DNA from: Glaciecola sp.
GTDB lineage: Bacteria > Pseudomonadota > Gammaproteobacteria > Enterobacterales > Alteromonadaceae
Assembly (NCBI GenBank): GCA_029251505.1
Contig: JAQXDG010000081.1
Location: 1 to 64,000 of the forward strand
DNA: 64,000 nt
Reading direction: 5' to 3'
Shown here: positions 56,059-64,000 of the stretch, piece after piece
Layout of the letters: each line of letters starts with the position of its first letter
Position numbering within the stretch: the first letter of the stretch is position 1
Program-made: the position numbers and the translations under genes
Notes under the pieces: model-generated
Databases searched by the model: none
The model's input: only the letters and a program-made list of their open reading frames with translations
Told to the model about the DNA's origin: nothing

Positions 56059-56544
56059 ATGAACAAAAAAATGATCATTGAGTGGTTTGGTAAACTTGAA
56101 ACCCGCGAACAATTATTATTAAAAATTGGCAGTATCATAATTGTTACAGGCTTATTCTACGGACTCGTGTGGGCGCCTATGAACAACACGATCACTCGCC
56201 AAACGGCGCTTTTAGGACAACAACAAACATTATCAACATGGATCGTACAACAAGAAGCAAAGGTCTTACAATTTCGACGTCAAGGACCGGGTAAAGCAAC
56301 ATTAAAAGGCTCCATCGTGCAAGCGGTCAACCAAACTGCCAAAGCTAGTAATATTACCTTAACACGGATCCAACCCAGTAATGATGAAGTCCAAGTGTGG
56401 ATTGATGAAATTGAATTTAATACGTTAATGGCGTGGTTAGATAACTTAGATAAAAGCGGCGTACAAGTATTACAAGCGGATATTAGTGAATCTGGCGGCG
56501 CAGGTGTGGTTAAAGTTCGCCGTTTACAACTAGGAAAATCATGA
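56059..56544 (+). CDS. gspM: GspM, type II secretion inner-membrane protein
   Basis: 161 residues. Short cytoplasmic N-terminus, one membrane helix (about 20-40, LLKIGSIIIVTGLFYGLVW), a coiled stretch, then a ferredoxin-like periplasmic domain (TRIQPSNDEVQVWIDEIEFNTLMAWLDNL). Partner of GspL. 3 nt after gspL and overlapping gspN by 4 nt. Confidence 0.93.
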   Translation: MNKKMIIEWFGKLETREQLLLKIGSIIIVTGLFYGLVWAPMNNTITRQTALLGQQQTLSTWIVQQEAKVLQFRRQGPGKATLKGSIVQAVNQTAKASNITLTRIQPSNDEVQVWIDEIEFNTLMAWLDNLDKSGVQVLQADISESGGAGVVKVRRLQLGKS

Positions 56545-57296
56545 AGTCTCGTATTGTCATAGTGCTTAGCGCACTACTCTTATTATTCATACTTGTCATT
56601 GCCAAATTACCGGCAAAGCACGTGGTTTACCGTGTCAACTTCCCCACTGGTATGGGGCTCTATGAAGTGTCGGGTACCATTTGGCAAGGCAGCGCCGCCA
56701 GTGCATTAGTGCACGGGCAAACACTGAATAATGTGACATGGGATATCTCCGTGTGGTCGTTATTGACCGGCACTATCAGTGCTGAAGTACACACTAACCA
56801 GCGCACAAATACGCATGTTAATGGTACTGTTGCCTATGCATTATTTTCTAGGATACTGAGTCTGCATAAGATGAACGCGACATTACCTGCAGAAATCATA
56901 TTTGCTCAAGCCGCTCTTCCTGTACCGGTTATTGGTGCGGGTCAAATTGGGATTACGCTGTCTGATGCGAGCTTTGATGTCAGCCAACCTATGCCTATTT
57001 GTGAACAGCTCAATGGTTCAGGTAGTTGGCAAAATGCAGCAGTGTTAGTATCAAAGGGTATGGTAGATTTAGGTACGTTTAACGCACAACTGCGTTGTAT
57101 CGATTCGGTGTATAACATTGAAGTAAAAGAACCGAACAAACTCGGTTTGTCCTTCATTGCGTCCGGGAATAATCCACAACAACTTCGCATCAATGGACGG
57201 TTTAAATTGCCACCAGAGTTACCCGAAGAGATGCAACGAGTGGCTGAATTCTTAGGGCAACCTGATGCTCAAGGCTATACTCCCCTTAAATGGTAA
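56541..57296 (+). CDS. gspN: GspN, type II secretion accessory protein
   Basis: 251 residues with one N-terminal membrane helix (about 5-22) and a beta-rich periplasmic domain (GLYEVSGTIWQGSAASALVHGQTLNNVTWDIS). GspN is present in only some type II systems and its role is not settled. Last gene of the operon. A prepilin peptidase (gspO/pilD) gene is not in the window and must be supplied elsewhere. Confidence 0.9.
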   Translation: MKSRIVIVLSALLLLFILVIAKLPAKHVVYRVNFPTGMGLYEVSGTIWQGSAASALVHGQTLNNVTWDISVWSLLTGTISAEVHTNQRTNTHVNGTVAYALFSRILSLHKMNATLPAEIIFAQAALPVPVIGAGQIGITLSDASFDVSQPMPICEQLNGSGSWQNAAVLVSKGMVDLGTFNAQLRCIDSVYNIEVKEPNKLGLSFIASGNNPQQLRINGRFKLPPELPEEMQRVAEFLGQPDAQGYTPLKW

Positions 57297-57369
57297 TAAC
57301 ATTTGGCGCGATTGCAGCAACAAAGCTGTTCAAAATATAAACACTCTCTTATTTATTTCGGGCAATTAT

Positions 57370-57398
57370 TTGCGCTATTGCCGGTTCACGACAATAAT
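57370..57398 (+). promoter_or_regulatory. Candidate promoter of the diguanylate cyclase gene
   Basis: TTGCGC and AATAAT with 17-bp spacing, about 30 nt before the ATG. Suggests the cyclase is not simply the last gene of the gsp operon. Confidence 0.4.
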
Positions 57399-57428
57399 TT
57401 AATAAAATAAGTCGAATAAAGATGGGTA

Positions 57429-58427
57429 ATGGATATATTTTCTGGCGAGCAAAAACCTTTAGGTTCTGAACAAGCAGCAAGACCTTACCGCATTTTAGTC
57501 GTGGATGATTCGCCGATGGATCTGCACTTTTTACTGAATGGCCTATCCGATAATTTTGTGGTGTCATTTGCTTCCTCTGCCAAAGAAGCATTGTCCCTCG
57601 CCAATCAATTCCCACAACCCGATTTAATGTTACTAGATGTCATCATGCCAGATATAGATGGGTATGAAATGTGCGCGATGCTAAAAAACGATGTGAATAC
57701 GCGTAACATACCGGTCATTTTTGTCACCGGAATGCAAGACACATCAGATAAAGCCAAAGGATTTAATGCCGGCGCTGTGGATTATATTACCAAGCCACTC
57801 GAGATCGCTGAACTTGAAGCCCGTGTACAGACTCATATTCGCTTAAAAGAACAATCGCAGTACTTAGAGTCTATGGCATATTTTGACCCGCTAACAGGGG
57901 TTCCTAATCGTCGTAAATATAATGAAGTACTGCAACGCGAATGGGCCCGTTGCATACGCTACCATCATCAAATGTCGATGATCATCATCGATATCGATTT
58001 TTTTAAACAATACAACGAACATTATGGGCATAGCGAAGGGGATAATTGTTTAATTGCAGTATCGCGTTTACTCGAAAATCAAGGTGGCCGACCGACGGAT
58101 TTATTTGCCCGTATCGGCGGTGAAGAATTTGTCATGCTCTTACCTGATTGCAATGCAGCTGGTGCGATGAAAAAAGCAGAAAAAATGCAAACCGTCGTCA
58201 ATCAAGCTCAGGTCCCACACGCGGGTCTTCCAGACGAGCAATATATCTCCGTCAGTATGGGCGTGGCATCAATCTTTCCAAGTCATGGTCAAGGTGCATT
58301 ATCACTGTTCCAAGCAGCAGATGATGCCCTGTTTGCCGCTAAACGCGATGGTCGCAACTGTATTTCAATCGGTAAAAGTGACACGACCCCAGGCATACAC
58401 GGGGAAGAAGCTCGTCAACATCATTAA
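57429..58427 (+). CDS. Response regulator with GGDEF diguanylate cyclase domain
   Basis: 332 residues. Receiver domain (about 17-140) with the phospho-acceptor in LMLLDVIMPDIDGYEM and conserved Lys in DYITKPLE. The GGDEF domain (about 155-320) has an intact GGEEF active site and an RPTD (RxxD) allosteric inhibition site exactly five residues before it, so the protein should make cyclic di-GMP with product feedback. The cognate kinase is not nearby. Position behind gspN is suggestive of control of surface life or secretion, but this is inference. A weak Shine-Dalgarno (GATGGG). Confidence 0.93.
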   Translation: MDIFSGEQKPLGSEQAARPYRILVVDDSPMDLHFLLNGLSDNFVVSFASSAKEALSLANQFPQPDLMLLDVIMPDIDGYEMCAMLKNDVNTRNIPVIFVTGMQDTSDKAKGFNAGAVDYITKPLEIAELEARVQTHIRLKEQSQYLESMAYFDPLTGVPNRRKYNEVLQREWARCIRYHHQMSMIIIDIDFFKQYNEHYGHSEGDNCLIAVSRLLENQGGRPTDLFARIGGEEFVMLLPDCNAAGAMKKAEKMQTVVNQAQVPHAGLPDEQYISVSMGVASIFPSHGQGALSLFQAADDALFAAKRDGRNCISIGKSDTTPGIHGEEARQHH

Positions 58428-58440
58428 TCATTAATCATTA
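58420..58440. repeat. Three tandem copies of ATCATTA
   Basis: Perfect 7-bp tandem repeat, three copies, spanning the stop codon of the cyclase gene and reaching the stop of the convergent yrfG. Probably chance or slippage in a short intergenic gap. Confidence 0.8.
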
Positions 58441-59112
58441 TAGGATGAATGGGATCTCATTGCGGTAATCAACCACACTTGGAAATTCCGTTACTCCTCG
58501 TAACGGTTTACGACTGTCTGGATTGTCCACACACAACAAATGTGCAATACCAAAGGTTTTCGCGGCATGTAAAATCGGAATACTATCATCGACGAACAAT
58601 GTACGTTGCGGATCAAATGGGACATCTTGCTGTAAGGCTCGCCATAGCTGTTGCGATTCTTTAGTTACGCCATAATCGTGAGTCGAAATTAATCGTGTAA
58701 TATGTGAATCTAACTGTGTCATTTCTACTTTTAACGATAAACTCCCCCGATGTGCATTCGTCACTAGCACGACTTCTCGTCCACTATTTTTCAGCGCATC
58801 TAAAAATGGGATAGTATCGTCGCGCAACGTAATGAGATGTTGAATTTCTCGCTTGGCAGAGACAATATCTAAGTCGAGTTTTTCTTGCCAAAAATCTAAA
58901 CAATACCATTGAATTTCACCAAATACTTTAGCGCATTCAGCGGTCATATAAGCCTTGGTCTGTGCTAGGGGTTGGTTCAATTTCTCCGCTAATTTTTGCG
59001 GTATCACCTCCAACCAAAAATGATTATCAAAGTGCAGATCGAGTAACGTCCCATCCATATCAAGTAACACTGTATCAATTTGTGACCATGGGACAAGCGG
59101 GTCATGTTGCAT
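58438..59112 (-). CDS. yrfG: YrfG, HAD-family GMP/IMP nucleotidase
   Basis: 224 residues. HAD motif I DTVLLDMDGTLLDL, motif II VLVTNAHRG, motif III Lys in GVTKESQQLW and motif IV LFVDDSIPIL. The E. coli orthologue dephosphorylates GMP and IMP. The ORF track starts 16 codons early; the ATG of MQHDPLVPW is preferred because AAGGAAAATTGTT precedes it and the family starts there. Divergent from nudE by 75 nt; the pair is also neighbouring in E. coli. Confidence 0.92.
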   Translation of the reverse strand: MQHDPLVPWSQIDTVLLDMDGTLLDLHFDNHFWLEVIPQKLAEKLNQPLAQTKAYMTAECAKVFGEIQWYCLDFWQEKLDLDIVSAKREIQHLITLRDDTIPFLDALKNSGREVVLVTNAHRGSLSLKVEMTQLDSHITRLISTHDYGVTKESQQLWRALQQDVPFDPQRTLFVDDSIPILHAAKTFGIAHLLCVDNPDSRKPLRGVTEFPSVVDYRNEIPFIL

Positions 59113-59187
59113 AACAATTTTCCTTATATCTGCAAGTAAAAAGGGGTATGATAAAACCATTCATTGCTAATGTAACGTAAATCATTG

Positions 59188-59760
59188 ATGAGCAAAATAG
59201 ATCCCAACAAACCCTTACCCGAAATCACTCATCGCACAATTGTTGCACGGAGTAAATTCTTTCGCATTGAGCAAGTTGATTTAACTTTTTCCAACGGTGC
59301 CACACGGCAATTTGAACGCATGGCGGGTAAAGGTCATGGGGCAGTCATGATTGTGCCTTTTTATGATGATGATCATATTTTGCTGATCCGCGAATACGGA
59401 GCAGGCACACATCAATACGAATTAGGTTTCCCCAAGGGACTGATTGATGCTGGCGAAACGCCGTTTCAAGCTGCTAATCGTGAACTTAAAGAAGAAGCCG
59501 GCTATGGTGCCAACGACTTATCTGACCTGATAAATGTCAGTATGGCTCCAACATTTTTTAATGCTAAGATGCATATCGTTATTGCCAAGGATTTATACCC
59601 TGAGCGCCTTGAAGGTGATGAACCCGAGCCTCTTGAGGTCGTTAAATGGCCCTTATCCAATATTGACGAATTATTAGCCAGAGATGATTTTACCGAAGCA
59701 CGGAGTATAGCTGCGCTGCTTTTGATAGATAAACAACACAATGCAAATGCTATTAAGTGA
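59188..59760 (+). CDS. nudE: NudE, ADP compounds hydrolase
   Basis: Nudix hydrolase acting on ADP-ribose, Ap3A and NADH. 190 residues. Nudix box GLIDAGETPFQAANRELKEEAGYG is intact, and the preceding QYELGFPKG is typical of this group. The ORF track begins at a TTG one codon earlier; the ATG is preferred. cysQ begins 7 nt after its stop, so the two are one operon. Confidence 0.93.
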   Translation: MSKIDPNKPLPEITHRTIVARSKFFRIEQVDLTFSNGATRQFERMAGKGHGAVMIVPFYDDDHILLIREYGAGTHQYELGFPKGLIDAGETPFQAANRELKEEAGYGANDLSDLINVSMAPTFFNAKMHIVIAKDLYPERLEGDEPEPLEVVKWPLSNIDELLARDDFTEARSIAALLLIDKQHNANAIK

Positions 59761-59767
59761 GCCTTTT

Positions 59768-60586
59768 ATGCCATATCAACATTTACTTACCATTGCTCAA
59801 GATGCTGCCAAATTAGCTGGCGAAGCGGTCCTAGAAATCTACGATAGCGGCGATTTTACCGAATATAGCAAAGACGACGATTCACCGGTTACCAGTGCAG
59901 ATTATAGAGCCAATGAAATTATCATGGCGTTACTGCAGCAACATACACCGGATATTCCGATCATGTCCGAAGAAACAGAGCAGTTACAATTATCCGACCG
60001 TGCTGCATGGCAACGCTATTGGCTAATTGACCCTATTGATGGCACCCAAGAATTCATTGCCCGCAGTGGTGATTTCGCTGTCAACATTGCGCTTATTGAA
60101 AATAACGAACCGGTTATTGGTGTGATTTACTGGCCTGCTGGGGAAAGCTTATATTATGCGGTCAAAGGTAAAGGCGCATTTAAATCTTGCGCAGTCGAAA
60201 ACAAACAGATTCATGTAAAGACATTTGTCGATCCGGCTAATGATCCCGTTGTTATTGCAATTAGCCGCAGACAAAAACGTGAAAATGTCCTCAAACGCTT
60301 AGATCAAGCCCGCACTTATCAAACGTTACCAGCAGGAAGCTGTTCTCTCAAAGCGTGCTTTATTGCCGAAGGTAAAGCTGACTTCTTCATGCGTTTAGGC
60401 GTGACTGGAGAGTGGGATACCGGTGCATCACAATGTATTGTATCTGAAGCTGGTGGGTTAATTCGTTCTGTAGATTTTGAGCCCATGAGTTACAATCAAC
60501 GTGAATCACTCGAAAATCCAAACTTTGTCGTGTTAGGCGATCAATCGGTTGATTGGGCAGCCTTAGTTAACTATTACATTGATTAA
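59768..60586 (+). CDS. cysQ: CysQ, 3'(2'),5'-bisphosphate nucleotidase
   Basis: Removes the 3' phosphate from PAP, a by-product of sulfate assimilation. About 272 residues of the inositol monophosphatase fold: DDDSPVTSADYRAN, SEET, DPIDGTQEFIARSGDFAVNIALI and GEWDTGASQCIVSEAGG hold the metal ligands. The ORF track starts 9 codons inside nudE; the ATG MPYQHLLTI is preferred. Its stop abuts the stop of the convergent yheU with no spacer. Confidence 0.94.
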   Translation: MPYQHLLTIAQDAAKLAGEAVLEIYDSGDFTEYSKDDDSPVTSADYRANEIIMALLQQHTPDIPIMSEETEQLQLSDRAAWQRYWLIDPIDGTQEFIARSGDFAVNIALIENNEPVIGVIYWPAGESLYYAVKGKGAFKSCAVENKQIHVKTFVDPANDPVVIAISRRQKRENVLKRLDQARTYQTLPAGSCSLKACFIAEGKADFFMRLGVTGEWDTGASQCIVSEAGGLIRSVDFEPMSYNQRESLENPNFVVLGDQSVDWAALVNYYID

Positions 60587-60805
60587 CTACTCTTGGTATT
60601 CTTGCGCATCTACGATATTAACACTCTCGTATAATTCAGAATACACTAACACCGCTTCACCTGAGCGCAATTTAGCAATCACTTGTTGTACCTTGGTGTC
60701 CAAGGGGACTTCTTCGGCGCCATAATCAGTGCCCTCGCGTAACACATAGGATTCTGCCACACTATACAAGATATCGGCGCTTAGTTCTTGGATAGGGATT
60801 ATCAT
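60587..60805 (-). CDS. yheU: YheU, UPF0270 family protein
   Basis: 72 residues: MIIPIQELSADILYSVAESYVLREGTDYG and VIAKLRSGEAVLVYSELYESVNI are the UPF0270 signature. No known function. Overlaps yheT by 4 nt and is the last gene of the yheS operon. Confidence 0.93.
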   Translation of the reverse strand: MIIPIQELSADILYSVAESYVLREGTDYGAEEVPLDTKVQQVIAKLRSGEAVLVYSELYESVNIVDAQEYQE

Positions 60806-61839
60806 TTTGTTACTCCTGAGTGCCCACTCCTATTTTGCTCCAAAGCAAGCTGCTCAGTAATAAATGCCACTAGTCGAGTTCCTAACCATGTTGATGTCGA
60901 CCATGGCGTACCTTGTGCAAATCCCACATGTCCGCCGCGTGGACTATATTCGTAGGCAACACTGGGCGATAATGCTTGTGCGCCAGGTACTACCGCTTGA
61001 TTCATAAAGGGATCATCCAACGCGTGCAGGACTAACGTCGGTACCGTAATATATTTTAAAAACTGCATCCCAGAGCATTTTTGATAGTAGTCATTTGCAC
61101 TGGCAAAACCATGCAGTGGAGCCGTAATATTTTCATCGAACTTTTCAAACGTATCCAGATTGTTGATCTGTGATTCATCGATGCGGACTTTACCTTTGTA
61201 GTCTAATTGAGTGAATTTTTGCATTAAGGTCGAACGCATGCTGTTAAGCAGCTTACGTTGATATACTTGCGAAAATCCTTCAGATATGGCCTTAGCACAC
61301 TCATCTAAACGCAACGGAGCTGATACACTGACACATGCCGAAAAAGGATTATCCACTTTGGTTTCACCCGCTAATTTCAACAACATATTACCGCCTAGCG
61401 AATACCCAACACCGCATAATGGGATATCAGGATAGCGCTGGCGCAATTTTTCGGTAAACCACAATGCATCCGACGTTTCACCACTGTGATAAGCTCGATG
61501 AGTACGGTTAGGTTCGCCGCTGCAGCCACGAAAATGCATCAACACCACTTGCCAGGGTTTACCCAGACATGTCTGCACCATATCTTGAATATAATGTGAA
61601 TCTTTAGAGCCTTCTAAGCCATGAAATAATACCACGACCGCTTGCGTCTCTTGCGGCTTGGGTCCCCATGCGAGATCCAAAAAGTCGCCATCCGGCGTAT
61701 CTACACGCTCCATTGTCATTGGAACAAGACCCCTTTTCCCAAAAAAACGTGGCCAGATGGTTTGCAAATGTGGATTTTTACACCAAGCAGGTGCTTGATA
61801 GGCGGCTAGATATTTTTGTCCAAATTGTGTGTTAAACAC
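60802..61839 (-). CDS. yheT: YheT, alpha/beta hydrolase
   Basis: 345 residues of the YheT/ABHD family. The N-terminal NPHLQTIWPRFF is the family hallmark. Catalytic residues are Ser in GVGYSLGGNML, Asp in HALDDPFM and His in RGGHVGF. LFHGLEGSKDSHY forms the oxyanion region. Substrate unknown, probably an esterase. Overlaps both neighbours, showing tight coupling. Confidence 0.92.
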   Translation of the reverse strand: MFNTQFGQKYLAAYQAPAWCKNPHLQTIWPRFFGKRGLVPMTMERVDTPDGDFLDLAWGPKPQETQAVVVLFHGLEGSKDSHYIQDMVQTCLGKPWQVVLMHFRGCSGEPNRTHRAYHSGETSDALWFTEKLRQRYPDIPLCGVGYSLGGNMLLKLAGETKVDNPFSACVSVSAPLRLDECAKAISEGFSQVYQRKLLNSMRSTLMQKFTQLDYKGKVRIDESQINNLDTFEKFDENITAPLHGFASANDYYQKCSGMQFLKYITVPTLVLHALDDPFMNQAVVPGAQALSPSVAYEYSPRGGHVGFAQGTPWSTSTWLGTRLVAFITEQLALEQNRSGHSGVTK

Positions 61840-62398
61840 TAGGCAATGCTCGCTGTGCTATAGATTCAATGTCTTTGGTAAGGGCGATAGCACCATTTTT
61901 CAAGACTTGATCCGAAATGTTATTGGCAATGTGCCCGTGCAAGTATAACCGAGTTTGCTGTAAGCGCATGTCTTTGTCGTTACCGTCATTAGTGTCAAGC
62001 AGTTGATCGTTAAGATGGGTTAATGCCCATTGAATCATCGCTTTTTGCTGTCTTTGCTCCGCAGCAAGCTCAGTGCTAAGAGCGGCTTTGTAGTCTGCGG
62101 AAGTTTTATCGCTGTGCGCTAAGCGAGCTTGACGAATCGGAGCAACATCGTTGTCATGGGAATGCACAATTACCGTATTGAGTTGTTGTAGATTGTCCGC
62201 CGATAATACTCGATATCCACGCACATCACACCAAATCGCAAATAGCAGCCCGTTAACATGCCCATGATATTGATCTTGCCAGGCTATGCAATGTGCTTGC
62301 ATACTCGGTAGTCCATATACCTTTACCGAGAACGCCCAGAAGTCATCGACCCAGATTTTGAGCACCGATATATCGTGGTTATCATTAGCAGAAGACAT
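61832..62398 (-). CDS. TIGR02444 family protein
   Basis: 188 residues. WVDDFWAFSVKVYGLPSMQAHCIAWQDQYHGHVNGLLFAIWCDVRG matches the TIGR02444/DUF2390 family, mostly helical and of unknown function. It lies between the ABC-F gene and yheT, overlapping yheT by 8 nt and sharing TAATG with the ABC-F stop. E. coli lacks a gene in this slot, and the position suggests a link to the ABC-F protein. Confidence 0.88.
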   Translation of the reverse strand: MSSANDNHDISVLKIWVDDFWAFSVKVYGLPSMQAHCIAWQDQYHGHVNGLLFAIWCDVRGYRVLSADNLQQLNTVIVHSHDNDVAPIRQARLAHSDKTSADYKAALSTELAAEQRQQKAMIQWALTHLNDQLLDTNDGNDKDMRLQQTRLYLHGHIANNISDQVLKNGAIALTKDIESIAQRALPSV

Positions 62399-64000
62399 TA
62401 AGCAAACTGCTCATCAAATTCGGTTTGCGCTTCTTCTAGTGCTTCTTGGGCTTCGCACCATGTTTCTTCGGCACTATCGTGTGCTTGTGTACTACTTGCT
62501 TGCTCAGAAAGTAATGTTTTGAGCTGTGCCTTTTGGCTATCTTCATACACACTAGGATCGCTTAATGCAGCTTCAATCTGAGTTAATTTTGCTTGTGCGC
62601 GTTCCATGGCTTGTTCACTTTGGGTAATTTGTTTTCTCAAGGCCGCTGTCGCTTTTCGAAATTCGGCTTCTAAGCGTTTTTGAGTTTTGCGATCCACCGC
62701 AGTCGTATTACTGCTGTTAGCTTCATTGGGTGCCGATTGTTTGGCATTATCGGCCTGGCGCTCTTTTTTAGTTTCGTTTAATACCCATTGGGTATAGTCA
62801 TCCAAATCACCACTAAATACGGCGACTTCTCCAGCATCAACCAAGTAAAAATCTTCGCACACCGAGGCTAATAATGTTCGGTCATGTGATACCAACACCA
62901 TCGCACCGGTAAACCCTTGTAACGCAAAATTCAGCGCATCTCGCATTTCAAGATCCAAGTGGTTTGTCGGCTCATCGAGCAACAACAAATTGGGTTTGCG
63001 ATATACAATCAACGCTAAGGCTAAGCGGGCTTTTTCACCACCAGACATTGGCTTAACGATACTGGTTGCTTCATCACCATGAAAGCCAAATCCCCCTAAA
63101 TAATCACGCAAGGCTTGCTCCGTCGCAGCACGATCGATGTGTTGTAAATGCGACAATGGCGATCCTGCCATATCTAACGTATCCACTTGATGCTGAGCAA
63201 AATAGCCGATATCTAAGCCTTGTGAGGTCGTGTACTCACCGCTCATAGGCTGGTGTGCTTGGGCTAACAACTTAATTAAGGTCGATTTACCTGCGCCATT
63301 GCGTCCGAGCAAACCGATACGACTACCAGGCACCAAATTAAGTTTAACCTCATGGAGGATTACGTTATCGCCATAACCAATTTTGACTTTTTCCATTGCA
63401 ACTAATGGATTGGGTAATTTAGCCGGCGGCAAAAACTCAAAACTAAAAGCACTTTGGGCATGCACAGGGGCAATTTCTTGCATTTTTTCTAGCTGTTTAA
63501 TCCGGCTCTGTGCTTGTTTAGCTTTACTCGCCTTGGCTTTGAAACGATCGATAAACGATTGCAAATGGGCGGTTTTGGCTTGTTGTTTGGTGTATTCTAA
63601 CTGTTGTAAACGCAAGCGTTCAGAACGTTGACGTTGATAACTCGTATAATTCCCTTTGTAATGCAGCAATGTTGCAGATTCAAAGGACAGGACATGTTGC
63701 GCTATCGCATCGATAAAGGATTTATCATGTGAAATAAGCAGCAAGGTACCCGGGTATTTTTGCAACCATTTCTCTAGCCAAATAACAGCGTCTAAATCTA
63801 AATGGTTGGTCGGCTCATCAAGTAACAAAATATCCGATGGACATAATAGTGCTTGCGCTAAGTTTAAGCGCATGCGCCAACCACCTGAGAAATCACTAAC
63901 TGGTCGCGTCAATGCTTCGTTATTAAAACCTAGCCCCGCTAAGATAGTCGCTGCGCGGGCTTGCACATCGTAGGCACCGGCATCTTGTAATTGAGCATGT
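62398..64000 (-). CDS. yheS: YheS, ABC-F family ATPase (partial, 5' end outside window)
   Basis: At least 522 residues from the track, and the frame stays open to the window edge, so the first ABC domain is incomplete. Visible are signature SGGWRMRLNLAQALL and Walker B DILLLDEPTNHLDL of the first domain, the P-site linker (RQRSERLRLQQLEYTKQQAKTAHLQSF), then a complete second domain (GRNGAGKSTLIKLLAQ, SGGEKARLALALIVY, LLLDEPTNHLDLEMRD). A charged coiled-coil tail (about the last 110 residues) ends the protein. ABC-F proteins act on ribosomes, not transport. The internal M at 63966 is not the true start. Confidence 0.94.
   Translation of the reverse strand, partial: HAQLQDAGAYDVQARAATILAGLGFNNEALTRPVSDFSGGWRMRLNLAQALLCPSDILLLDEPTNHLDLDAVIWLEKWLQKYPGTLLLISHDKSFIDAIAQHVLSFESATLLHYKGNYTSYQRQRSERLRLQQLEYTKQQAKTAHLQSFIDRFKAKASKAKQAQSRIKQLEKMQEIAPVHAQSAFSFEFLPPAKLPNPLVAMEKVKIGYGDNVILHEVKLNLVPGSRIGLLGRNGAGKSTLIKLLAQAHQPMSGEYTTSQGLDIGYFAQHQVDTLDMAGSPLSHLQHIDRAATEQALRDYLGGFGFHGDEATSIVKPMSGGEKARLALALIVYRKPNLLLLDEPTNHLDLEMRDALNFALQGFTGAMVLVSHDRTLLASVCEDFYLVDAGEVAVFSGDLDDYTQWVLNETKKERQADNAKQSAPNEANSSNTTAVDRKTQKRLEAEFRKATAALRKQITQSEQAMERAQAKLTQIEAALSDPSVYEDSQKAQLKTLLSEQASSTQAHDSAEETWCEAQEALEEAQTEFDEQFA

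Noticed and set aside
1-64000. Search for CRISPR arrays, tRNA or rRNA genes, prophage and defence islands.
   Set aside because: No direct repeats with regular spacers, tRNA cloverleafs, rRNA segments or phage genes were recognised by eye; the intein is the only clear selfish element.

Overview
The window reads as a chromosomal segment of a free-living gammaproteobacterium, most likely a marine member of the Alteromonadales near Shewanella. This rests on gene order and protein resemblance only. Supporting blocks are nnr-tsaE-amiC-mutL-miaA-hfq-hflX-hflK-hflC, prmA-dusB-fis-purH-purD, ompR-envZ/hslO-hslR, gspC-N, nudE-cysQ and yheS-yheT-yheU. The base composition is moderately AT-rich. I see no rRNA, tRNA, CRISPR array, prophage or intact insertion sequence.

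Layout: 1-9.9 kb is a minus-strand superoperon covering NAD(P)HX repair, tRNA t6A and i6A modification, mismatch repair, cell-wall amidase, Hfq, HflX and the HflKC modulators of FtsH. 9.9-13.6 kb holds queG, hemE, nudC and zur. 13.6-15.4 kb holds a cheX gene broken by an in-frame TGA and an OmpA-family protein. 15.5-19.4 kb has dnaB, split by a 433-residue intein inside its Walker A motif, and the rpsF-rpsR-rplI operon without priB. 19.4-20.1 kb is the only long non-coding stretch. 20.1-34.3 kb is the accessory part: a 1319-residue hybrid two-component regulator, a DUF6435 protein, a DcaP-like porin, a LysR regulator divergent from a Dld-II-type D-lactate dehydrogenase, small conserved proteins, a FAN1-like/DEDDh nuclease fusion behind a LexA-like box, a flavin reductase and a Tat-exported HiPIP.

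34.4-42.2 kb carries a secreted S10 peptidase, prmA, dusB-fis, purH-purD and prkB. 42.4-45.8 kb is ompR-envZ and the convergent hslR-hslO. 45.9-57.3 kb is a complete twelve-gene type II secretion operon (gspC to gspN, no prepilin peptidase), followed by a response-regulator diguanylate cyclase. 58.4-64 kb holds yrfG, nudE, cysQ and the minus-strand yheS-TIGR02444-yheT-yheU operon; yheS is cut by the window edge.

The most notable observations are the P-loop intein in DnaB, the nonsense codon in an otherwise conserved cheX, the FAN1-like plus exonuclease fusion with a candidate SOS operator, a probably leaderless zur transcript, and the one-protein hybrid sensor with an AraC output. Several start codons were moved from the ORF track, and TTG starts are used by hflX, mutL, prmA and dusB. 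I do not see a clearly undescribed multi-gene system.
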